Of a stretch of 64,000 bases of DNA, positions 51,560 to 58,889 are shown in pieces. The notes under the pieces are model-generated. The model worked only from the letters and a program-made list of their open reading frames with translations, had not been told where the DNA came from and searched no databases. Location: positions 62,001 through 126,000 of the forward strand of contig NZ_AKKK01000022.1 of the NCBI RefSeq assembly GCF_000281065.1. The letters are read 5' to 3'. The DNA is from Arthrobacter sp. M2012083. GTDB taxonomy: Bacteria; Actinomycetota; Actinomycetes; Actinomycetales; Micrococcaceae. A program made the position numbers and the translations under genes. How positions within the stretch are numbered: the stretch's first letter is position 1; each line of letters starts with the position of its first letter.

Positions 51560-52441
51560 GTGGCGACAGCTGCACAATGGATTCAAGGAGCCCGGCTCCG
51601 CACACTGCCCGCGGCCATCGCGCCGGTCCTCATCGGTTCGGCAGCGGCGTACGAGCTCCACGCTTTCCGGCTGCCGAACGCGATCCTGGCAGCATTGGTG
51701 GCTCTCCTGCTTCAAATTGGCGTGAACTACGCCAACGACTACTCCGATGGCATTCGCGGCACGGATGAGGACCGCGTGGGCCCCCTCCGTTTGGTTGGTT
51801 CAGGAGCCGCGAAGCCGGAGCAGGTGAAGTGGGCTGCCTTTGCCCTGTTCGGGGCGGCGATGGTTTGCGGCCTCATCCTGGTGATCATGACCCAGGCATG
51901 GTGGCTGATCCTGGTAGGTATCGGGTGCATCCTGGCGGCTTGGGGCTACACCGGCGGCAAGAACCCTTACGGCTACCTGGGCTTGGGCGACGTCTTTGTT
52001 TTCGTATTCTTCGGACTCGTGGCCACCCTTGGAACCACCTACACCCAGGCCGGGCAGGTCAGCCTCGCCGCGGTCATCGGGGCGATCGGTACCGGACTCA
52101 TCGCCTGTGCACTGCTAATGGCCAACAACGTCAGGGACATTCCCACGGATGCGGCCGCTGGAAAGCGGACCTTGGCAGTCCGCCTGGGTGACCGGCATGC
52201 CCGCGAAAGCTACGTCCTGATGCTGGCTGTGGCCATCCTGCTCGTGATCGTCCTGGCACCCACCAAGCCGTGGATGCTGATCGTGCTGCTGCTGATTCCG
52301 GCCTGCCTGATGCCGGCCTGGCTCATGGTGAACGGCAAGAAGCGCAAGAGCCTCATCCCGGTTCTCAAGCAGACCGGCATGATCAACCTCGGCTACAGCC
52401 TGTTGTTCTCGCTGGGACTCATCCTGAGCCGCGGCTTCTAA
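51560..52441 (+). CDS. menA: 1,4-dihydroxy-2-naphthoate polyprenyltransferase MenA
   Basis: 293 residues from the GTG at 51560 (ATAAQWIQGARLRTLPAAIAPV). UbiA-family protein with about nine membrane segments; NYANDYSDGIRGTDEDR is the first Asp-rich prenyl-diphosphate site and NNVRDIPTDAAAGKRTLAVR the second. Attaches the polyprenyl tail in menaquinone synthesis. Confidence 0.95.
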   Translation: MATAAQWIQGARLRTLPAAIAPVLIGSAAAYELHAFRLPNAILAALVALLLQIGVNYANDYSDGIRGTDEDRVGPLRLVGSGAAKPEQVKWAAFALFGAAMVCGLILVIMTQAWWLILVGIGCILAAWGYTGGKNPYGYLGLGDVFVFVFFGLVATLGTTYTQAGQVSLAAVIGAIGTGLIACALLMANNVRDIPTDAAAGKRTLAVRLGDRHARESYVLMLAVAILLVIVLAPTKPWMLIVLLLIPACLMPAWLMVNGKKRKSLIPVLKQTGMINLGYSLLFSLGLILSRGF

Positions 52442-52453
52442 GTTCCATACAAG

Positions 52454-52486
52454 TAACGCCCCTAAGAAGTTTTCTTGGGGGCGTTA
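52454..52486 (+). terminator. Terminator after menA
   Basis: TAACGCCCC and GGGGCGTTA pair with AAGAA/TTCTT continuing the stem around a GT loop, 12 bases downstream of the menA stop; may also serve the convergent DUF4229 gene. Confidence 0.8.
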
Positions 52487-52502
52487 GCTTTACACAAAAG
52501 TT

Positions 52503-52814
52503 CTAGGCAGTGCCCGGGCGTTTGTCGTTGTTCACGGCGATGTCCGGGTTCTTCTCCACCAAGCCGTCCTCGACGGCGGCGTCTTCAACCTCACCGGCAG
52601 TACGGATGGGCTTCGCCCGCCCGGAGAAACGCTCGCGCATGGCTGCCGTGGCGGCGTCGCGCTGTTTCTGGAAGAACAGGTAGCTGATAGCGAAGGCAAT
52701 CAGCCCGGCGAAGACCACGGCAAGGATCCAGCCCACCCCCAAAAAGGCGAACAGCACGAACAATGGCACGAACAGCACCAGACGGATGAGGGAATACTTC
52801 AGGAAAGCCACCAT
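52503..52814 (-). CDS. DUF4229-family membrane protein
   Basis: 103 residues: two membrane segments (LIRLVLFVPLFVLFAFLGVG; ILAVVFAGLIAFAISYLFF) then a charged cytoplasmic tail. The pairing with menA is typical of actinobacteria. Function unknown. TAAACT lies just before the ATG without a ribosome binding site. Confidence 0.8.
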   Translation of the reverse strand: MVAFLKYSLIRLVLFVPLFVLFAFLGVGWILAVVFAGLIAFAISYLFFQKQRDAATAAMRERFSGRAKPIRTAGEVEDAAVEDGLVEKNPDIAVNNDKRPGTA

Positions 52815-52901
52815 CCAAGTTTAGCCGCCCGGATGGTTGCACTCTGATCACAGCCGGAACAGGGCGTCCAGTGATTGGCTTCAGGCGACTAGACTTGGTG
52901 C

Positions 52902-53342
52902 ATGCTCCGGGTTGTAGGCGTCGTTATAGTTCTGGTCATCTTCGTCTATGCCCTGGTGGATGTCATCCGCACGGACGGCAACCAAACACGTGGGATCTCC
53001 AAACCCGCGTGGATCATTGTGATGATCCTCCTGCCGCTGTTGGGAGCAATCCTCTGGTTCATCTTCGGCCGGCCCTACGGCAAGCCCACTGCCAAGCCCG
53101 TACGCCGACAGCCCACAGCCCCGGACGACGATCCCGAATTCCTGCGCAACCTCGAAACCCGCCGCCGTAACCAGGCTGAAGAGGATCGCCTGAAGAAGCT
53201 CAAGGCAGACCATGATGCCAAGGAACGAGATACCAGCCACAAGCCAGAGGATGGCAGCGGCGACGCCAAAAACAACGGTTTCAACCCCGGCGACGCCAAG
53301 CGCAGCGAGCCGGATCCCCATGACACGGACGAGCTGAAGTAG
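52902..53342 (+). CDS. PLDc_N-domain membrane protein
   Basis: 146 residues: two membrane helices (VVGVVIVLVIFVYALVDVIR; AWIIVMILLPLLGAILWFIF) with the RPYGKP turn of the PLDc_N module, then a long charged, coiled-coil-like tail. TAGACT ends six bases before the ATG, again a leaderless arrangement. Function unknown. Confidence 0.82.
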   Translation: MLRVVGVVIVLVIFVYALVDVIRTDGNQTRGISKPAWIIVMILLPLLGAILWFIFGRPYGKPTAKPVRRQPTAPDDDPEFLRNLETRRRNQAEEDRLKKLKADHDAKERDTSHKPEDGSGDAKNNGFNPGDAKRSEPDPHDTDELK

Positions 53343-53348
53343 GCAAAC

Positions 53349-53951
53349 ATGGCCCAGCAATCTGATGGACCACGGCAGTCACCCTCCTCCACACCATCAG
53401 TCAGCGGGCCCGCATCACCCTCCGCACCGCCCCCACGTCCAGGTATTTCCTTGTCCACGCCGCCCCCCATAGCGGCGGTTGTTCGTCCTCCCGGACCTGC
53501 ACGCTGGTCACGCACACTCTGGGTAGCCAGTTTCGTGGCCGGAATAGCTGTCGTGGTGACAGGCTTTCTCGGCCGTGATCCCCAGTTCGAACGGCTGAAA
53601 GGCGTGATCGGAGGCATGGTCCCCGACGGCGACGCCGACGCAGTAGAGGGAGCCACCGCCGTCGTGTTCCTGGGAAGCCTCACCATGCTCGCGCTGGTAA
53701 TAGCCATGGAAGCTATCCTGCTGGCGGTCCTCTTTAAACGCCGTATCTGGTCTCGCTGGGCCCTTGCCCCGTTGGTTCTGCTCCATGCCGTGGTCACAGT
53801 CATTACCGCCGATTTCCTGGTGGCCCCCGGCACGGACGGTGTCCTGACGATCGTGCTGTTGGCTGCCCAATTCATCCTGGCCGCAGCCGCCCTGATCCTG
53901 CTCTTTCTCCCGTCCACCACCACCTGGCTGCTTAGCGAACGGGTTCCTTAG
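53349..53951 (+). CDS. Membrane protein with Pro-rich N-terminus
   Basis: 200 residues. The first 50 are Pro/Ser-rich, followed by four predicted membrane segments (about 56-75, 105-127, 138-157, 165-188). No recognised family. Seven bases after the PLDc_N gene, so probably cotranscribed; overlaps the 3' end of the convergent IniC-like gene by four bases. Confidence 0.65.
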   Translation: MAQQSDGPRQSPSSTPSVSGPASPSAPPPRPGISLSTPPPIAAVVRPPGPARWSRTLWVASFVAGIAVVVTGFLGRDPQFERLKGVIGGMVPDGDADAVEGATAVVFLGSLTMLALVIAMEAILLAVLFKRRIWSRWALAPLVLLHAVVTVITADFLVAPGTDGVLTIVLLAAQFILAAAALILLFLPSTTTWLLSERVP

Positions 53952-55423
53952 GGAACGGCGGGCATAGCGGCCAACATCCCCTCGCAACTGCGAATGACTA
54001 TGCGGCATGCGTCCAGTGCTGCCGGCTCAGTAAGCGGGTTCTCCGCGAGCAACCGCCAACGGTTCAAGCTGTTTCGCGCTGCCTCACTTATCTGTTCCGG
54101 GCTTGCGTCCGCATCCAGGCCCAACCTCAGCGGTGGCGTGCTGCCACGGCCGCCCACCAACCGCTCAGCCTCTGCCGATTGCCCCGGAGCCAGGTTCAGG
54201 CCTTCGCTCCGGAGTGTTGCCAGGAGTTTCAATTCCCGGAACTCGTGGGCTCCCGTTCGAAGCTTTTCCACGTTGGCTTCCAAAAGCACCGCCACCTCTT
54301 TGCGCGAACTGCGCAGCAGCGCTTCCAAACCTACGACGGCGGCACGCGCCTTGAGTGCGTCCGCTCTCGTCTGGAACAGGTAGGCGATGTTGTCCAACAG
54401 CTGGCCAAGTCCGCTACGCCGCGCCAGCTCATGGGCAAGTTCCGTCGGATTGCTGACGCCACCTTGGATCAGGGCAACACCAAGGCGTATCCCGAAAAGG
54501 CCGAACCTTAGAACGAGGGACGCTTTTGCTGCCGTGTCCAGACCATCGGGGTGGCCGGCACGGACAAAAAGGTCCGCTGACAGCATCAGTCTTTCCCGCT
54601 GGTTTCTCTCCATCTGCGCCAACAGCCGCATGGACTCGAAATCGGTCTGGCGCATGGTCCTCGAACTTTGCGCCAGCAAACCGGCAACCGGGACAACACC
54701 CAAGGCAAGGGGTCTGAGGTTCTGGTCACGACTGTATCTGTCAGCGATCACTGCTGCGGAAATGAGGGAATCGATTCTTCCCGCGCCGATCTCGTCAGCC
54801 CGTGACAGGACCGCCAAGGCGTTCACAGTCCCGGATTGGCCTGCGGCGGTGTCCTTGAAAGACTCCAGGAATCGGACATCCGATGCGTGGAGATGCCGCA
54901 TGAGATAGATGACGGCATCGGCGGCCACAGGAGCGTCTTCGGGGAGGAGGAACTCCGTGGACCGGCTTGAAACATCCTGTGACAAGGAAGCGATCCCGGG
55001 GGTGTCGATCAGCGTAAGCTCCCGCAGGCTTGCCGATGGCCAGTCCACGACCATCCGCTCCACGTCATCGGCCCGGACATTATCCAGGTTGAAGATCAAT
55101 CTGCCGTCTTCGCGGGTGACGGGGAGGGATTGGGGTTCCCCGACAATCGGATGGAGCGTGATCCTGGGTGTGTGCCCATAGCGGTACCACGTGACGATCC
55201 GGGTGCATTCCCCGGCGTCCGTGGGGGCGATTTCCTCCCCGATGATGGCGTTGAGCAGTGTTGATTTGCCGGCCTTGACCATGCCCGCCACAGCTATCCT
55301 CAAAGGACCTTCCAGCCTGTCCTCCAGCTCATCCACCACTGCGAGCGCCGCTGCGTCGTCGTGGAAGACCTCCCTTGCTTGCCGGAGCAGGTCGGCGGCT
55401 CCGGCAATGCCCGACTCGATCAT
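53948..55423 (-). CDS. Dynamin-family GTPase, IniC-like
   Basis: 491 residues. P-loop GMVKAGKST (47-55), switch Thr region DAGECTRIV, G3 LIDTPGIAS, and SRAD in place of the usual G4 motif. The C-terminal part is helical without a strong membrane paddle. Its start overlaps the stop of the IniA-like gene as ATGA. Dynamin pairs usually work as hetero-oligomers on the inner face of the membrane. No KxD at G4 suggests altered nucleotide use. Confidence 0.85.
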   Translation of the reverse strand: MIESGIAGAADLLRQAREVFHDDAAALAVVDELEDRLEGPLRIAVAGMVKAGKSTLLNAIIGEEIAPTDAGECTRIVTWYRYGHTPRITLHPIVGEPQSLPVTREDGRLIFNLDNVRADDVERMVVDWPSASLRELTLIDTPGIASLSQDVSSRSTEFLLPEDAPVAADAVIYLMRHLHASDVRFLESFKDTAAGQSGTVNALAVLSRADEIGAGRIDSLISAAVIADRYSRDQNLRPLALGVVPVAGLLAQSSRTMRQTDFESMRLLAQMERNQRERLMLSADLFVRAGHPDGLDTAAKASLVLRFGLFGIRLGVALIQGGVSNPTELAHELARRSGLGQLLDNIAYLFQTRADALKARAAVVGLEALLRSSRKEVAVLLEANVEKLRTGAHEFRELKLLATLRSEGLNLAPGQSAEAERLVGGRGSTPPLRLGLDADASPEQISEAARNSLNRWRLLAENPLTEPAALDACRIVIRSCEGMLAAMPAVP

Positions 55424-57312
55424 CCCGCCGGGACCGAGGTAGGCGCTGTTGTGGCCTGGGTTGCGGGGACTGTCTGCGGCGCTGGCGGCTCTTCCTGCAG
55501 CTGCTGAGAAGCTTTGGCCAGGGCATCCACTACTTTGAGCTGATTCCGAATGTCTTTGATTCTCGTGTCCCGCTCAACGGCGTAGGTAGCTGCCGCTTTC
55601 TGCGCGGCCGCCACTGACTCCGTCAGGGAACGGTGGTGCTCCTCGGCGATTTCCGTGAAGTGGTCCCGTGTGGCCCGCTGAACCAGCCGCAGCCTGTCCT
55701 TGAGCTGCTTTCCTACTTGGAAGACAACATCGTCCACGTGCTTCCGGACCAGGATCTTGGCTTCGGATTGCCGTTGCTTGAGCCTGGCCTCTTTGTCTTC
55801 CCGGTAGGCTTTCCGTCCCAGCATCAGGCCGGCCCCCACGGACAGCGGGTTGATAAGTGCCATCCCAAAGATGCCTGTCAGCAGGCCAAACATCAGCACG
55901 CCCCCGTAGGACCCGCGCATCCCGATCAGCACCTTCTGCAGCGGCCCGAGCTTGCCGTCTTCCATGTCCTGGATGTCTGCGACGGGGTCCAGTACACCGC
56001 CGGTATCGGCTACCCTCAAGGCGGGGAGGGCCACCTCATCTTCTGAGAAGTGCTCCGCCACTTGCGTGGCCAACCATTGAGCACGCTCGCTGGTCCACAC
56101 GAAGGTATCCGATACCGCCGCTGCCGTGCTCTGTTCCAGCCACTGCGTGAACTGCTCCCAAGCAGGTCCCGGGTCGCCTTGGTCTATGGCAATTTCGGCC
56201 TCGCGTTGTATCCTGCGCAGCCTGTCCCTCAGGTCATATTCCATGTCGGCGATGAGGTCGCCTATGCCATCGTTGAGCGTAATCTGCCAACGGGCCGAGC
56301 GTTTGCGGAGGGCATCGGCGTCTTCCTTTGCCGCGTTCAGGCCGGCGATCATCTGCGGAGTTCCCGCCGGATTCTCCAGGGCTGCCAACTCCGATTGCAG
56401 CGCCAGCCTGAGGTTTTCGCTGACGGTCAACAGGTCATTGCTCACGGATTTGCGTTGGATCCTGGCCGCTCCGCCCACAATGTTGTTCCGCAGGTGGGCG
56501 ATCAGCGCCGGAAACCCCGATTCGGCGTTCAGCTCGGCGTCCTGCAGCCGCGCCGCATGGAGTCGCAACTGCGAGGACACTGGAAACAACGGAATATCAG
56601 GGCCGACCTCGGCCAGGTGCTTCCGGTCCAGCTCCGCGATCTGGCGCCAACTCGGATATAGGTCAGTCTTGGACAGCACGCACAGGACGTTGGGGCTGAT
56701 GCGCATCGCTTGACGCAGGAAGCGCATCTCAGGCTCGGTGAATTCCTGGGAAGCATCGGAGACGAACACCATGGCGTGCGCCGATGGCAGGGCAGTCAGC
56801 GTGGTCAAGGTGTGTGTTGAGCCGAGGCCACCAACGCCCGGAGAGTCCACGATCGTCAGTCCGCCGGTGAGCAGTTTCCGGGGCAGGGAAACTTCGGCCG
56901 CCACGATGTTCTTCGAGTTGCCCGGGTTGCCCTTTTCGGAGACGTATTCCGCGAGCTGATCCAGCTGCACTGGTTGCCGTTCCAACCCGCTCTCTTGCCC
57001 GCTTGCGTCCCCTTCCGGGTCCGTGCCATGTTGGCCGGGGACAAGGACAACGGCCGACGCCGGGTCCCCCTGCCGTACGACGGTGGGGACGGAGGTGGCG
57101 ATGTCGTCATCAACCGGGCAGACAGGCGCGTTGACCAAGGCGTTGATGAGTTGGCTCTTGCCTTGTTTGAACTCGCCCACCACCATGACGCGGACGCTTG
57201 GATCGCGCAAGCGGTTGAGGGTGCTTTCCAGTCGGCGCCTGAGGTCATTCCGGTCCCCCACCAGCGCCATGCCCTGCTCAACCAACGTGGTCATGTGTCC
57301 TGTGTCCGCCAC
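55420..57312 (-). CDS. Dynamin-family GTPase, IniA-like
   Basis: 630 residues from a GTG (ADTGHMTTLVEQG) with AAAGGAC upstream; the Met six codons in is the alternative. P-loop GEFKQGKS (46-53), G3 DSPGVGGLG, G4 LSKTDLY. A hydrophobic paddle (VLMFGLLTGIFGMALINPL, then VGAGLMLG) near residues 470-500 would insert in the membrane, and long amphipathic helices flank it. By analogy with mycobacterial IniA it should remodel or protect the plasma membrane under envelope stress. Confidence 0.88.
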   Translation of the reverse strand: MADTGHMTTLVEQGMALVGDRNDLRRRLESTLNRLRDPSVRVMVVGEFKQGKSQLINALVNAPVCPVDDDIATSVPTVVRQGDPASAVVLVPGQHGTDPEGDASGQESGLERQPVQLDQLAEYVSEKGNPGNSKNIVAAEVSLPRKLLTGGLTIVDSPGVGGLGSTHTLTTLTALPSAHAMVFVSDASQEFTEPEMRFLRQAMRISPNVLCVLSKTDLYPSWRQIAELDRKHLAEVGPDIPLFPVSSQLRLHAARLQDAELNAESGFPALIAHLRNNIVGGAARIQRKSVSNDLLTVSENLRLALQSELAALENPAGTPQMIAGLNAAKEDADALRKRSARWQITLNDGIGDLIADMEYDLRDRLRRIQREAEIAIDQGDPGPAWEQFTQWLEQSTAAAVSDTFVWTSERAQWLATQVAEHFSEDEVALPALRVADTGGVLDPVADIQDMEDGKLGPLQKVLIGMRGSYGGVLMFGLLTGIFGMALINPLSVGAGLMLGRKAYREDKEARLKQRQSEAKILVRKHVDDVVFQVGKQLKDRLRLVQRATRDHFTEIAEEHHRSLTESVAAAQKAAATYAVERDTRIKDIRNQLKVVDALAKASQQLQEEPPAPQTVPATQATTAPTSVPAG

Positions 57313-57418
57313 GGTCTGTCCTTTGCTCTGCCTGCCTCGCCGATGAGGCCACGAAGTGCCCGGCAGACGTTGTGGCGTCTGCCGGGCACTGCTGGGGTGA
57401 TGGTTCTCGCAGCGGTTA

Positions 57419-58714
57419 CTACGAGGCGGGATCGTATTCGCTGGTGTTCTCGACCTCGACGTCCACTTCGTTGTCTGCAACTACAAGCGAGTGGTTGGCA
57501 TCGATATCTGTGTAGTCGACATCGAGCTCGTTGTTGGCGACGACTGTGTTGCCCTCGATGTTCGTGTAATCCACATCGACGTCGCCTACTTCAACCGAGT
57601 TGTCCACTGACTTGTCGATCTCCACCTCGTTGTCCTGGATGACGGTGGAGTCGTAGTTGACCTGGACATCTTCCAGTTCCACGTTGGTGGAGTGATCGTT
57701 GGTGTACTCCAGATCCACCTCGTTGTCCTTGATGATGGTGGAGTTCTCGATGTTCGTGTACTCCACGTCCACGTCGCCGACTTCCAGCTCGGTCTCGTTG
57801 TTGTAGGAGTCCTTGTTGAACGAGTCCGTGTTGTGGATGTTGGTGTGCGAATTGTCCGTATTGGTGGAGTGGTCGTCGTTGAAGGAGTCCTTGAACTCCG
57901 CATCGATGTCCACGTCGACGTCCGTGTTGTAGGAGTCCTTGGTCACGGAGTTATCCGAGTAGTCGTTGCCGATGGAGATGTCGTTATTGCCCCTGGCATC
58001 CACAGTGACCGAGTTATCCGTTGAATGGTCATCAGTGTTGGTGGTTGTGGTGGTCGTGTTGCCCGAGTTGCTGACATCATCGCCGGCAGCAATGGCGCCG
58101 TCACCGGAGGCAACCACAGCGTCCTGGTTGAAGAGCTGCGTAACATCGCCGTCTGCCCAGATGTTCTGGTTGACCGACTGATCGGTGATCGTGTCGCGGT
58201 CGTCGATGGTGGTGGTGTAGGAGTAGTTGTTCACCACGTGGACAAGCTGCTGGACGGCATGCGCATGGTCATCCCAGTCGCCGCCCCCACCGCCGCCACC
58301 GTGTCCACCGCCGTCGTGATCATCGTCATCATGGCCACCCCAGCCGCCCCCGCCACCGCCGTGTCCGCCACCGTCGTGATCATCGTCGTCGTGTCCACCC
58401 CAGCTGCCGCCCCCGCCACCGCCGTGTCCGCCACCGTCGTGATCATCGTCGTCGTGTCCACCCCAGCCGCCGCCACCGCCGGTGGAAGCGTTGTTGCCTC
58501 CTGTGTTGTATTCACGGTCGAACGACGAACGGGCGTTGATGGGTGCGTAATCGAGGACCACCGGGCGGACGGCGTCGACGTCGGCCGACGAGACGTCGCG
58601 CAGGCCTGCTGCGGCGAGCGCTGCTTCGGGATCCCGTACGAATTCTTCAGCGGCATCAGGATCGTTGAACAGGCTCATCAGGAACTGCACGAGCTGTTGT
58701 GCGAGTGTTGGCAT
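57419..58714 (-). CDS. IniB-like protein with His/Asp-rich and Asx-rich repeats
   Basis: 431 residues. The first 65 (MPTLAQQLVQFLMSLFNDPD...) are the IniB N-terminal domain. Residues 84-143 hold three near-identical units of about 20 residues with core WGGHDDDDHDGGGHGGG, a likely metal-binding stretch. From about 155 to 431 the protein is strongly acidic and Asn/Asp/Thr-rich, with loose repeats such as DVDVEYTNIENSTIIKDNEVD and DVDVDYTNIEGNTVVANNELD, suggesting a beta-solenoid. No Sec signal. GAGGGAG precedes the start. Followed by the two dynamin genes, as in mycobacterial iniBAC. Confidence 0.85.
   Translation of the reverse strand: MPTLAQQLVQFLMSLFNDPDAAEEFVRDPEAALAAAGLRDVSSADVDAVRPVVLDYAPINARSSFDREYNTGGNNASTGGGGGWGGHDDDDHDGGGHGGGGGGSWGGHDDDDHDGGGHGGGGGGWGGHDDDDHDGGGHGGGGGGGDWDDHAHAVQQLVHVVNNYSYTTTIDDRDTITDQSVNQNIWADGDVTQLFNQDAVVASGDGAIAAGDDVSNSGNTTTTTTNTDDHSTDNSVTVDARGNNDISIGNDYSDNSVTKDSYNTDVDVDIDAEFKDSFNDDHSTNTDNSHTNIHNTDSFNKDSYNNETELEVGDVDVEYTNIENSTIIKDNEVDLEYTNDHSTNVELEDVQVNYDSTVIQDNEVEIDKSVDNSVEVGDVDVDYTNIEGNTVVANNELDVDYTDIDANHSLVVADNEVDVEVENTSEYDPAS
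58286..58465 (-). repeat. Three in-frame 60-bp repeats inside the IniB-like gene
   Basis: The DNA encoding the three WGGHDDDDHDGGGH units is itself tandemly repeated, with period about 60-63 bases, so copy number could change by slippage without breaking the frame. Confidence 0.85.
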
Positions 58715-58752
58715 TGGAGTGCTCCCTCAAATTCTGTGATGGATAATGATTC

Positions 58753-58772
58753 GCCCGGCGCCTTTGCCGGGC
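58753..58772 (-). promoter_or_regulatory. Hairpin in the leader of the IniB-like gene
   Basis: GCCCGGC and GCCGGGC form a perfect 7-bp stem 39-58 bases before the start codon. It could be an attenuator or the end of the upstream message; no T-run follows. Confidence 0.35.
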
Positions 58773-58839
58773 TTGCATTCAACGTATTGCCGTGGCCGGT
58801 AACCGGGCATCGGGGGTGGTCCCCCTACCACTCCCCTCA

Positions 58840-58872
58840 CCGTTAGGGGATTGCCCGGCTTTCCGTTAGGGG
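58840..58872 (-). promoter_or_regulatory. Two CCGTTAGGGG boxes upstream of the IniB-like gene
   Basis: CCGTTAGGGG at 58840-58849 and 58863-58872, 23 bp apart, between the LuxR gene and the IniB-like gene. Direct boxes about two helical turns apart are usual for LuxR/MalT-type activators, so the regulator encoded just upstream may bind here. Confidence 0.45.
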
Positions 58873-58889
58873 GTGGAGGGGTTGCCGCC

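Noticed and set aside
58025..58846. 273-codon open frame opposite the IniB-like gene
   Set aside because: Its Val/Ile/Ala-rich run is the complement of the His/Asp repeats; no ribosome binding site or homologous domain is seen.
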